Of a stretch of DNA of 12,377 nt, positions 4,973 through 12,377 are shown one piece after another. Numbering within the stretch: position 1 is the stretch's first letter; each line of letters opens with the position of its first letter. Both the position numbers and the translations under genes were made by a program. This stretch comes from Dehalococcoidia bacterium (GTDB taxonomy: Bacteria > Chloroflexota > Dehalococcoidia > JACVQG01). The notes beneath the pieces are model-generated. The model did not search any database. It saw only the letters and a list, made by a program, of their open reading frames with translations, and was not told where the DNA came from. The stretch lies in contig JACVQG010000008.1 in assembly GCA_015661045.1 (NCBI GenBank), positions 1 through 12,377 on the forward strand, in the 5' to 3' direction.

Positions 4973-6490
4973 TCACTTTCCACCATATCTATCTACAAGC
5001 GCCTGAACCAGCCCTGGGATTGTATGTTCTTTAGCTACTAAATCTACTTTAAGGCCGGACTTCTCGGCGGTTTCTGCGGTTACCGGACCAATACAGGCGA
5101 TAAAGCTTCCGTCCAATATCTTTTTATTGCCATCCAGAAGGTTCACCAACCCCTTTACCGTGGAGGAACTGGTGAACGTAATTAAATCAATTCCATCTTT
5201 AAAAATACGGTTAACATCCGCCGAACTCCGCCTGGCTGGAACAGTTTTATAAGTAACCACCTGTTCCACTCTGGCCCCCATTTTAACTAACTCGGTTGCC
5301 AGTTCCTGACCTGCCAGATCGGCTCGTGGCAGGAGAAAAGACGTTCCTTCCACTTTAATACTGCGGAAACTTTCCAATATTCCCTGGGATGAAAAATCAC
5401 CGGGTATCAAATCGGAGACAATGCCATATTTTTTCAGGGAAACAGAAGTTGCCTCTCCAATGGCACATATTCTAATCTTACCCAGAGACCTGGCATCCTT
5501 CCCGATTTGAAATAAACGCGAGAAGAAAGCCTCCACGCCATTAGTGCTGGTGAATACTACCCAATCATACACTGAGAGTTGGGATAGCGCCTTATCCAGA
5601 GCTTGCAGGTCCGGATTACTTTCGATAGTGATAGCCGGCAACTCCACAGCCTCAGCGCCCTCTTGAGTCAATAGCCGGGATAGGACACTGGCCTGGCTGC
5701 GGGAGCGGGTTACCAGCACCCGTTTGCCAAAAAGCGGACGGTTATCAAACCAGCGCAGTTTATCTCTAAGAGACACTACCTCCCCTATAACTGCCACCAC
5801 AGGGGGGCCGAAATTGGCTTTCTCCGCCTTTTGGTCTATGTCGGAAAGCGTGCCTACCAGAGTTTTCTGCCGTGGAAGAGTGCCCCAACGAATAAGGGCT
5901 ACAGGGGTAGTGGGTGGACGACCATATTTTATCAGTTCGCCACATATCGCCTTCAGGTTCTCCCGCCCCATTAAAAAAACCAGCGTATCCACTCCGGTCG
6001 CCAGTTTATCCCAGGCGATGCTGGAGGATTCTTTTGTAGGGTCTTCATGTCCGGTAATCACGGCAAAAGATGAAGCTACATGGCGGTGTGTAACGGGGAT
6101 TCCTGCATAAGCCGGTACGGCTATTGCGGCTGTTATACCAGGTACTATCTCAAAAGGGATACCATCGTTGACGAGGGCGTCAGCCTCTTCGCCACCCCTC
6201 CCCAGGACAAAGGGGTCTCCACCTTTAAGGCGGGTAACAATTTTCCCTTCTTTACCTTTCGCCACAAGCAGGGCATTAATATCCTCCTGCTCCATAGCGT
6301 GCTCTTTCGCCCCTTTGCCGACATAGATAAGCTCACAGCCCGGTTTAACACGGGCCAGGATTTTTTCATCAACGAGGCGGTCGTAAACAAGCACCTCCGC
6401 CTGTTCCAGACACTCGATACCCCGAAGTGTTATAAGCCCCTCTGCGCCCGGTCCGCCGCCAACTAAATAAACCTTGCCCCTTTTATTCAT
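4973..6490 (-). CDS. cobA-hemD: Uroporphyrinogen-III methyltransferase / uroporphyrinogen-III synthase fusion
   Basis: One 505-residue chain with two enzymes. Residues 1 to about 245 are SUMT (CobA): VYLVGGGPGAEGLITLRG (7-24), VYDRLV (35-40), RLKGGDPFVLGRGGEE (87-102), VPGITAAIAVPAYAGIPVTHR (117-137) and IRWGTLPRQKTLVGTL (201-216) are SAM- and substrate-site signatures. Residues about 255-505 are HemD: FGKRVLVTRSRSQ, YDWVVFTSTNGVEAFF, and TFTSSSTVKGL followed by ACIGPVTAETAEK. The fusion cyclises hydroxymethylbilane to uroporphyrinogen III and methylates it twice to precorrin-2, directing flux to siroheme. The start ATG overlaps the hemC stop by 4 nt (ATGA), with an upstream GCAGGTGA as weak ribosome site. 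Such fusions are common in anaerobes. Confidence 0.96.
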   Translation of the reverse strand: MNKRGKVYLVGGGPGAEGLITLRGIECLEQAEVLVYDRLVDEKILARVKPGCELIYVGKGAKEHAMEQEDINALLVAKGKEGKIVTRLKGGDPFVLGRGGEEADALVNDGIPFEIVPGITAAIAVPAYAGIPVTHRHVASSFAVITGHEDPTKESSSIAWDKLATGVDTLVFLMGRENLKAICGELIKYGRPPTTPVALIRWGTLPRQKTLVGTLSDIDQKAEKANFGPPVVAVIGEVVSLRDKLRWFDNRPLFGKRVLVTRSRSQASVLSRLLTQEGAEAVELPAITIESNPDLQALDKALSQLSVYDWVVFTSTNGVEAFFSRLFQIGKDARSLGKIRICAIGEATSVSLKKYGIVSDLIPGDFSSQGILESFRSIKVEGTSFLLPRADLAGQELATELVKMGARVEQVVTYKTVPARRSSADVNRIFKDGIDLITFTSSSTVKGLVNLLDGNKKILDGSFIACIGPVTAETAEKSGLKVDLVAKEHTIPGLVQALVDRYGGK

Positions 6491-7416
6491 GCTAGTTCAC
6501 CTGCAAGGATTTTGTCAGCGCCCAGGGCCAGCAACCGCCTGCCAAGCAAGTGCCCTAATCCTTCACACATATTAACATCCCCGTTGATCCCCGAACGGAC
6601 GACATGATTGCCATCCGGACAGGCTACGATTCCCTGAAGAATTATTGTTCCCTCTTTGACCCGCCCGTAAACCCCTATAGGAACATTGCATCCTCCGCCC
6701 AGGTGTACAAGGCAAGCCCGTTCAGCACAAATTGCCTGATTAGTAGCCTCATGGTTGAGTACTTTTACCATATCAGCTATTTCCAGGTTATCCTGCCTTA
6801 CCTCGATAGCTAACGCACCCTGGCCGACTGCTGGTAGGCATATCTCGGGAGATAGCAATTGAGTTATTTTATCCGCCAGTCCAAGCCGTATCAGGCCGGC
6901 CGCTGCTAAAACAGCGGCATCAACCTCTCCTGTATTCACTTTACGAAGGCGGGTGTCCAGGTTACCCCTTAAGTCCACTATCTCTAAGTCAGGGCGATAG
7001 GCTAGGATCTGGGAGGCACGGCGAGGACTGGATGTTCCTACAGTGGAGCCCGGAGGTAGGTCATCGAGTGTTTCCCCATTTTTAGAAACTAACGCGTCTC
7101 TGGGGTCAACCCGCTTTGTAATTGCTCCGACTATAAGTCCCGGTGTCAACTCGGTTGGTAAGTCCTTAAAGCTATGCACTGCAAAATCTATTTCACTGTT
7201 TATCAATGCAACTTCTAATTCTTTTACAAATAATCCTTTACCACCTAATTTAGGCAAGGGTTTGTTCGTGATAACGTCACCCTGGGTTGTAATCTTTTTA
7301 ATATTAAACTGAACTTCTGGATATTTCCCATTTAACTGTCTGATTACATCCTGGGTCTGAGCCATAGCCAAAGGGCTCCCACGCGAGCCAACAATAACAG
7401 GGCGAGAACTTTCCAT
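6487..7416 (-). CDS. hemC: Porphobilinogen deaminase (hydroxymethylbilane synthase)
   Basis: Polymerises four porphobilinogens to hydroxymethylbilane. The 309-residue length is standard. The catalytic aspartate is D85 in HSFKDLPTE, the substrate-site arginines lie in TSSPRRAS (128-135) and RGNLDTRLRK (150-159), and the dipyrromethane cofactor attaches to C243 in LGGGCNVPIG. VGQGALAIE (197-205) is also diagnostic. The ATG at 7416 lies 2 nt after the hemA stop and its own stop overlaps the cobA-hemD start, so it is expressed with both. Its ribosome site is weak, which fits translational coupling. No unusual changes are seen. Confidence 0.97.
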   Translation of the reverse strand: MESSRPVIVGSRGSPLAMAQTQDVIRQLNGKYPEVQFNIKKITTQGDVITNKPLPKLGGKGLFVKELEVALINSEIDFAVHSFKDLPTELTPGLIVGAITKRVDPRDALVSKNGETLDDLPPGSTVGTSSPRRASQILAYRPDLEIVDLRGNLDTRLRKVNTGEVDAAVLAAAGLIRLGLADKITQLLSPEICLPAVGQGALAIEVRQDNLEIADMVKVLNHEATNQAICAERACLVHLGGGCNVPIGVYGRVKEGTIILQGIVACPDGNHVVRSGINGDVNMCEGLGHLLGRRLLALGADKILAGELA

Positions 7417-7418
7417 AG

Positions 7419-8681
7419 CTAGTTTTTGCCATCCTCCAGACCAAAGAACTCTCTAAGAACGGGTAGATAGCGATAACCTCTATCTTCATCCTTGAGAAAA
7501 ATAGTGGGATTATGCAGCAATTTTTTGATTATAGCTTTTGTCATGGCATCCAGGCTTTCCTGTTGTTCAGGAGTTAATTCAGGTAACTTTTTTAGAGTCT
7601 TTTCGAGTTCAGTCATACGCACTCTCTCAGACCGCTCTCGCAATTCAATGATCGTGGGCTTTACCCTCAGGTTATTCCACCAGCGAAGCGCGCGGGCTAC
7701 TTCAAAATCAACGATAGTTTCCACTTTCAAACCTTCCCGTTTGCGTTCGTCGAGATTAGCTTGACTGCAAGTCTGCAGGTCGTCAATATTATAGAGACAG
7801 ACATTCTCCAGTTTACCGGTTTCCGGGTCTATATCTCTAGGTACGGCAATATCAATGAGTATAATAGGTCTGCCATCACGCTGCTTCATTACCTCAGCCA
7901 TACTATCCCGGCTGAGGATAAAATTAGGTGCACCGGTAGCAGTGACTACCATATCGGTATTTACTAATGCTGTAGTAAGGTCGGAAAACGGGACAGCCTG
8001 CCCGTTCAGTTGTTTGGCTAAAGTAACCGCCCTTTCGTAGGTGCGGTTAGTGACAAAAATGTTTGTAGCGCCACTATCCCTCACAATTTTCCCGGTCAGC
8101 TCTCCCATCTCACCGGCGCTAATAATGAGCACTTTCTTGGTACTCAGGTCCCCTAATACCTTCTGAGCAAGCTCTACACAGGCATGGCTGATGGATACCG
8201 CATAGCGGCTGATACCAGTTTCCGTACGGGCGCGTTTACCCACCCGAAGAGCTTGCCGGAATACGTGTGCCAGAGGACTCTTCAGCGTGCCATTGGATTC
8301 AGCGACTTCCAGCGCCCGGCGAACCTGGGCCAAAATTTGCTCCTCTCCAAAAATCATCGAATCCAGGCCACAGGTCACATGGAAAAGGTGACGGATAGCT
8401 TCTTCATGGATATGAGCATATATCCGGGATGTAAATTCCCCCCGTGGCATGTGGTGATAATCACTGAGGAATTGTACCAGCTTCTGGCTATCTTTTAAGG
8501 GGTCTTCCCCCACGGAATAAATTTCAGTCCGGTTGCAGGTGGAAAGCACCACATTAGGCCCAAGATAGCGGTAAAGGATGGCTAAAACCTCTTTCATTTT
8601 ATCCGAGGTTAAAGCCATTTTTTCCCGCATCTCTAATGGGGCAGTGGTATGGTTTACGCCCACAACGATTATATTGTTCAT
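7419..8681 (-). CDS. hemA: Glutamyl-tRNA reductase
   Basis: Reduces glutamyl-tRNA(Glu) to glutamate-1-semialdehyde with NADPH, the first committed step of the C5 pathway. The 420-residue protein shows the N-terminal catalytic domain with GVNHTTAPLEMREK (8-21), the nucleophilic C49 in STCNRTEIY, the conserved H98 before GLDSMIFGEEQILAQV (105-119), and KRARTETGI. It also has an NADPH-binding segment, ISAGEMGELTGK, in which the first glycine of the usual GAGEMG is serine. The C-terminal dimerisation helices run to the end. Start choice: ATG at 8681 overlaps the sirC stop as ATGA. A GTG at 8696 would add only MDRGR inside sirC. The aminomutase HemL that uses the product is not in the window. Confidence 0.97.
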   Translation of the reverse strand: MNNIIVVGVNHTTAPLEMREKMALTSDKMKEVLAILYRYLGPNVVLSTCNRTEIYSVGEDPLKDSQKLVQFLSDYHHMPRGEFTSRIYAHIHEEAIRHLFHVTCGLDSMIFGEEQILAQVRRALEVAESNGTLKSPLAHVFRQALRVGKRARTETGISRYAVSISHACVELAQKVLGDLSTKKVLIISAGEMGELTGKIVRDSGATNIFVTNRTYERAVTLAKQLNGQAVPFSDLTTALVNTDMVVTATGAPNFILSRDSMAEVMKQRDGRPIILIDIAVPRDIDPETGKLENVCLYNIDDLQTCSQANLDERKREGLKVETIVDFEVARALRWWNNLRVKPTIIELRERSERVRMTELEKTLKKLPELTPEQQESLDAMTKAIIKKLLHNPTIFLKDEDRGYRYLPVLREFFGLEDGKN

Positions 8682-9319
8682 TCTACCCCGGTCCACTTCT
8701 CCAAATTGGTTAGCAATCTCTCACGGGCGGCTTCGGTTTCACCCCTGTCAACCAGCTCCAGGAGTTCTGAGTCCATTGATGCCTGCCACGCCTCCCCTGC
8801 AATATGCTTACCCTTAGACAGTAAATCCCGGCGAACTTGGGAGGCTATATCAAGGAGTATAGCATACCTGGGTGCAAAACTCTTTTCAATGTCTTGTCGC
8901 ATCTTGCGGGCCAGGGCGGGGCTTTTGCCACCGGTTGAGATAGCTATGGTTAACTCTCCCTGGCGTATTAACGAAGGAACAATAAAATTGCCTTCGGATG
9001 GCGTGTCGACTACATTTACCAGGATGTTCCTCCGCTCAGACTCAACCGCAACCTGGTGGTTTATCCTTTTATCACTTGTTGCTGCGATAGCCAGAAAAAT
9101 ACCATCCAGGTCTCCAGTCTCAAAGGGACGCTTTTCAATCTCGATGTCCCCTTGCCCTCCCAGCGACTTTATACTGTTACTAAACCGTGGACTGACAACT
9201 TTAACCCGGGCGCCGCTCTCGACAAGCAAGCTTACTTTTCGAGCTGCCACCTCTCCGCCACCCACGACCAAACAGGTCCGCCCCTTGAGATTTAAAAAAA
9301 CTGGATAATAATCAGGCAT
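8678..9319 (-). CDS. sirC: Precorrin-2 dehydrogenase (SirC-type)
   Basis: NAD-dependent oxidation of precorrin-2 to sirohydrochlorin. The 213-residue protein corresponds to the N-terminal half of CysG and to SirC/Met8. It has a Rossmann glycine motif G20-G-G-EVAARK, the catalytic aspartate D105 in VNVVDTPSEGNF, and S128 in ISTGGKSPALAR, with both residues numbered as in CysG. Met8-type proteins also insert iron, while SirC-type ones do not. The sequence alone does not settle which holds here, so this gene might cover the otherwise missing ferrochelatase step. It lies 24 nt after ahbAB and overlaps hemA by 4 nt. Confidence 0.93.
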   Translation of the reverse strand: MPDYYPVFLNLKGRTCLVVGGGEVAARKVSLLVESGARVKVVSPRFSNSIKSLGGQGDIEIEKRPFETGDLDGIFLAIAATSDKRINHQVAVESERRNILVNVVDTPSEGNFIVPSLIRQGELTIAISTGGKSPALARKMRQDIEKSFAPRYAILLDIASQVRRDLLSKGKHIAGEAWQASMDSELLELVDRGETEAARERLLTNLEKWTGVE

Positions 9320-9343
9320 AGATTGACGTATCCCGGTTATTCT

Positions 9344-10333
9344 TTACCAATAAAATTTAACCGTCGCTTTTTTAAATTCTCTGGTACTAAAAAGGACAAT
9401 ATAATCGCTGATTTTCACCTTTTCAGCCATGAGTTTTATCGTCGCCAAACATCCTTCTTGCGTAGGGGCATGGACCATGGTAAAAAGGTTATATGTCCAC
9501 TGGGGGTAGGTTACACGCTGGTAGCAATGAGTTACTTGAGAGGATGCTGCAAACGTTTTGCCTACTTCTTCTATACGGTCTACCGGCACACGCCAGCAAC
9601 CCATGCCATTAGCAATAAAACCCAGCTTCCGATGAAACAGGAGAGCAGCGAAGCGCCTCATTACACCGCGGGAAAGAAAATCTGTAGCCCGCTCCAAAAC
9701 CTCCGATTCCTTCATCCCTAACCGCTTCGCCATACCCAGAAAGGGTCTCTCTTCCAGCGGTAAATCTATCTGCAACTCTCTGATTAATGCTATTTCGGCA
9801 GGGGTTAATGTTTGTGAAGAAATCGTTGTTTGAGAATAAGGCCCGTCATTGCTGATACCTACAGCCACTTCATCCTGGTCTGATATTTTGAAAAAGGCGC
9901 CAATCTTGAATACCTTTATCGCAGGTAGCACCAAAACTGATTCTGCGCCAACCTGACTGGCAAGCTTTTCGCAGGCTACCCTCATATCTTCTCCTGGCGG
10001 CAGCGCCAGGGTAAACCATAAATTGTATTTATAATTCCGGGCATAGTTGTGGCTAACACCCGGGTGCCGGCTGATAATATCGGCGGCTGCCTCGAGCTTA
10101 CCTTCGGGAAGGGATAGGGCTGCCAAAGTACTCTGGTACCCTAAAGCCCGGCTGTCGAAAATCGCACAGATTTCCCGGATGACGCTCCTGGATTTTAGCG
10201 CTCTAATCCGTTCAATGGTTTCGGTAGTATTGATTCCCAGGTCTCGTCCCAATTCATCGAACGGTTTTTCTACGAGAGGAAAAGCCTGTTGTAATTTTTC
10301 CAACAGACGCTTGTCGGTAAAATCCAATTCCAT
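9344..10333 (-). CDS. ahbAB: Siroheme decarboxylase, AhbA-AhbB fusion
   Basis: Two Lrp/AsnC-like siroheme decarboxylase domains in one 329-residue chain, normally separate AhbA and AhbB subunits. Domain 1 (about 1-150) has an HTH-like segment after DKRLLEKLQQAFPL, then HPGVSHNYARNYKYNLWFTL (90-109). Domain 2 (about 176-329) repeats the design with LTPAEIALIRELQIDLPL and VTHCYQR (267-273) then YNLFTMVHA. Both carry an HxYxR triplet (H95-Y97-R99, H269-Y271-R273) in the segment that shapes the heme pocket. The product is 12,18-didecarboxysiroheme. A 25-residue polar linker joins the halves. Start choice: ATG at 10333 shares one base with the ahbD stop (TAATG), with GGGGAG upstream. The ATG at 10363 would add 10 residues within ahbD. 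NirDL-type heme d1 enzymes are related, but the neighbours point to heme b. Confidence 0.92.
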   Translation of the reverse strand: MELDFTDKRLLEKLQQAFPLVEKPFDELGRDLGINTTETIERIRALKSRSVIREICAIFDSRALGYQSTLAALSLPEGKLEAAADIISRHPGVSHNYARNYKYNLWFTLALPPGEDMRVACEKLASQVGAESVLVLPAIKVFKIGAFFKISDQDEVAVGISNDGPYSQTTISSQTLTPAEIALIRELQIDLPLEERPFLGMAKRLGMKESEVLERATDFLSRGVMRRFAALLFHRKLGFIANGMGCWRVPVDRIEEVGKTFAASSQVTHCYQRVTYPQWTYNLFTMVHAPTQEGCLATIKLMAEKVKISDYIVLFSTREFKKATVKFYW

Positions 10334-11472
10334 TAAGCCTGACTCCCCGGTTGATAGATGCAATTAGGCTCCTCAGCCATGTAATCGCCGGTAACTCCAT
10401 AGGCCCTGGCCCGCGAGCCTCCACAGATATTCTTGTACTCACAACGGCCACATTTTCCCTTAATGCGGGTGGTGTCCCGTAACTCTAAAAATAATGGGGA
10501 CTTGCGGTAAATCTCTGTGAGCGATTGCCGGCGCACATTCCCGGCCACTAATGGTAAAAAGCCACTGGGGTAAACCTCTCCAATATGGGATATAAAACAA
10601 CAACCGTTGCCATCGTTGACACCTTTAGAGGCGCGCCCGATACTATCTCCATGCTGGAAGCCAGGGGTAACTGTTTCTGGCCTTTTAGCTTGATTCTCTA
10701 CTGCCTCGGCTTTGCGTCTTTGTAAGGTCACGCGGCGGTAATGTTCTGCGGCAGTCGTCTTTACATCAAACCCGACCTGTTTGGTCAGGTCATATAGCCA
10801 GTTAAAAACTTCCTCATGTTGCTGAGGGGTTATCATATCCTCCCGCTGTCCGCGGCCTGTGGGCACGATGAAGAATACATCCCACATAACAGCTTTGCAT
10901 TTAACGACAAAATCCACCATATTATTTAAATCGGATATATTATAGCGGCTAACCGATGTATTTATCTGGAGGGAAACCCCGGCCTCCCCAACCGCCTTGA
11001 TAGCACTTATGGTTCGGTCAAAGGAGCCAGGTGTGCGGCGGAAAGCATCGTGGATTTCGGCTGTTGAACCATCTACGCTGATAGAGGCGCGGGCTAACCC
11101 TGCATCCTTCGCCTTGCCCATTATTTCAGGGGTTACAAGGCGGGTAGCGCTGGGGGCCAGAGACACCCTCATCCCTCTGTCATTGCCATACTTGATGAAT
11201 TCTAAAAGGTCGGGGCGCATTAGCGCATCGCCCCCGGTAAGGACCATTAGAGGAGTCCCCATATCGGCAATTTCACCCAGAAGGCGTATCCCCTCTTCGG
11301 TAGTTAGTTCCATAGGATTGCGTTTGGGCTGGGCTACTGCCCGGCAATGCCGGCACGCCAGGGCACATGCTTTTGTCATTTCCCAGAATGCAATAAATGG
11401 GGTCTGGCTAAAATCTATCCCGGCAAATGAAGGTTTGCCCCGTTCCTGCGCGGTGGTTTCCCTGGATACCAT
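10333..11472 (-). CDS. ahbD: Radical SAM heme b synthase-like protein (AhbD)
   Basis: Expected to decarboxylate the two propionates of iron-coproporphyrin III to vinyls, giving heme b. The 379-residue radical SAM protein has the cluster motif C36-x3-C40-x2-C43 (WEMTKACALACRHCRA), LTGGDALMRPDLLEF (SAM site), SISVDGS and QINTSVSRYN. Its SPASM/twitch-like tail has C341-x2-C344-x5-C350 and C371, enough for one extra [4Fe-4S]. The more upstream SPASM cysteine position reads PSGF (302-305) without Cys, while C291-C292 lie nearby. The subfamily resembles AhbD and close NirJ-like relatives, and position in the cluster favours AhbD. Start choice: ATG at 11472 overlaps the ahbC stop (TGATG). The longer frame to 11529 lies inside ahbC. 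Confidence 0.85.
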   Translation of the reverse strand: MVSRETTAQERGKPSFAGIDFSQTPFIAFWEMTKACALACRHCRAVAQPKRNPMELTTEEGIRLLGEIADMGTPLMVLTGGDALMRPDLLEFIKYGNDRGMRVSLAPSATRLVTPEIMGKAKDAGLARASISVDGSTAEIHDAFRRTPGSFDRTISAIKAVGEAGVSLQINTSVSRYNISDLNNMVDFVVKCKAVMWDVFFIVPTGRGQREDMITPQQHEEVFNWLYDLTKQVGFDVKTTAAEHYRRVTLQRRKAEAVENQAKRPETVTPGFQHGDSIGRASKGVNDGNGCCFISHIGEVYPSGFLPLVAGNVRRQSLTEIYRKSPLFLELRDTTRIKGKCGRCEYKNICGGSRARAYGVTGDYMAEEPNCIYQPGSQA

Positions 11473-12377
11473 CACTGGGCGATTCCTATCTCCTGGTCTG
11501 TTAAATAGCAGGCAGGATCTTGTTCCCAAATATCGCCATACACCGCCTCAGCCCGCACACGGAAGTTGCCCCCGCACAGCTCAAGGAACTGGCAGCGAGC
11601 GCAACGGCCTTTAATCATCGCTCTTCTATTTTTTAACCCCCGCATTACAGGGTCCGATACATCTTCCCATATCTCGCCGAAGCTCCTCTTGCGCACATTG
11701 CCGAAGGTGTAATGCTGCCAGAACTGGTCGGGGTGGACATTACCTACCTGGTCTATTTCACCGATCCCGACACCCGAATTATTGCCGCCATTCATCTTTA
11801 AAAAACGATATATCTCTGCGGCGCGCTCGGGTTGTTCTTTTTTCATCTTTAAGTATAAGTAGACACCATCGGCGTAATTATCTACCGTTAAAATCTCTTT
11901 AACCAATCCCCGGCGGTGAAAGTCTGTGGCCCGTGCCATGATGAGGTCTACTGTCTCCCTGGCCTCTGCATGAGTCAAGTCGGCTTCTATTATCTTGCTA
12001 CCTCGGCCCGAATAAACCAGGTGATAAAAGCACACGCGGGGTATATCTTCAGATTCCACCAGGTCTAATATGGCGGGAATCTCATGCCGGTTGAATTTGG
12101 TGATGGTGAGACGCAATCCAACTTTAACACCAGCTTCCCGACAGTATCTTATGCCATTGAGCGCATCCCTGAAGGCCCCTTTCTTTCCCCTGAAACGGTC
12201 ATTAGTAGCCTCCAAACCATCCAGGCTGACTCCGACATAGGTTATTCTGGCATTTTTCATTTCACGGGCCAGGGATGGTGTAATCAAAGTGCCGTTAGTG
12301 GAATAGGTGGAACGCAAGCCTTTGCTTGAAGCGTAAGCAGTAAGCTCCAGGAGGTCCGGTCTGGTTAACGGCTCGCC
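11472..12377 (-). CDS. ahbC: 12,18-didecarboxysiroheme deacetylase (AhbC), 5' end outside the window
   Basis: Removes the two acetate groups of 12,18-didecarboxysiroheme, yielding iron-coproporphyrin III. The 301 visible residues start at a GEPLTRPDLLELTAYASSKG segment read to the window edge and run to the stop at 11472. The N-terminal CxxxCxxC cluster motif is therefore cut off. Recognition is strong: STNGTLIT, YVGVSLDGLEATNDRFRG, RVCFYHLVYSGRGS, LTVDNYADGVYLYL, NGGNNSGVGIGEID and DQFWQHYTFGNVR are AhbC/NirJ hallmarks. The C-terminal cysteines GRCARCQFLELCGGN and DPACYLTD bind a second Fe-S cluster. There is no ATG at the edge, so the true start lies beyond 12377. It is the first visible gene of the heme operon and is coupled to ahbD by TGATG. 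NirJ of heme d1 synthesis is the main alternative. Confidence 0.93.
   Translation of the reverse strand, partial: GEPLTRPDLLELTAYASSKGLRSTYSTNGTLITPSLAREMKNARITYVGVSLDGLEATNDRFRGKKGAFRDALNGIRYCREAGVKVGLRLTITKFNRHEIPAILDLVESEDIPRVCFYHLVYSGRGSKIIEADLTHAEARETVDLIMARATDFHRRGLVKEILTVDNYADGVYLYLKMKKEQPERAAEIYRFLKMNGGNNSGVGIGEIDQVGNVHPDQFWQHYTFGNVRKRSFGEIWEDVSDPVMRGLKNRRAMIKGRCARCQFLELCGGNFRVRAEAVYGDIWEQDPACYLTDQEIGIAQ

Noticed and set aside
5724..6466. Plus-strand frames within cobA-hemD
   Set aside because: They lie opposite conserved SUMT motifs and show no protein family features.
1..12377. CRISPR array, tRNA, rRNA, transposase or phage genes
   Set aside because: No regularly spaced repeats, cloverleaf-like sequences, or recognisable mobile-element enzymes were seen.

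Overview
The window looks like part of an anaerobic bacterial chromosome whose main content is a minus-strand operon for heme made by the siroheme-dependent (alternative) route. Supporting signs are oxygen-sensitive radical SAM enzymes (AhbC, AhbD), siroheme decarboxylase domains (AhbA/AhbB), a TusA/DsrE sulfur-relay pair, and no HemE, HemF, HemN, HemG or HemH in view. The overall flavour would fit a strict anaerobe such as a Dehalococcoidia-type Chloroflexota or a sulfate-reducer-like lineage, but that placement is inference and no taxonomic marker is present.

Layout, read in the direction of transcription from the right edge. ahbC is cut by the window edge. It is followed by ahbD, an ahbA-ahbB fusion, a precorrin-2 dehydrogenase (sirC-type), hemA, hemC and a cobA-hemD fusion. 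These seven genes are packed with 1-4 nt stop/start overlaps or gaps of 2-24 nt, so they almost certainly form one operon. A 273-nt gap holding an inverted pair of GC-rich hairpin repeats then separates them from tusA and dsrE. A 187-nt gap built around a 28-bp perfect palindrome precedes hemB. After hemB come a third copy of the hairpin repeat, a 56-residue ribbon-helix-helix protein that is easy to miss, and a YkgJ-type cysteine-cluster protein.

The left end is different. It carries a plus-strand DinB-like four-helix-bundle protein with a clear sigma70-type promoter. Diverging from it is an amidohydrolase-2 family protein that lacks most of the family's metal ligands and ends at a strong hairpin. 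A 10-bp perfect inverted repeat lies between these two genes and overlaps the -35 box of the plus-strand promoter.

Pathway logic: HemA makes glutamate-1-semialdehyde from Glu-tRNA, and HemB, HemC and HemD lead to uroporphyrinogen III. The CobA half methylates this to precorrin-2 and the SirC-type protein oxidises it to sirohydrochlorin. A chelatase not seen here inserts iron. AhbAB decarboxylates siroheme to 12,18-didecarboxysiroheme, AhbC converts that to iron-coproporphyrin III, and AhbD gives heme b. Not seen in the window are HemL (glutamate-1-semialdehyde aminomutase) and the sirohydrochlorin ferrochelatase, which may lie beyond the right edge or elsewhere.
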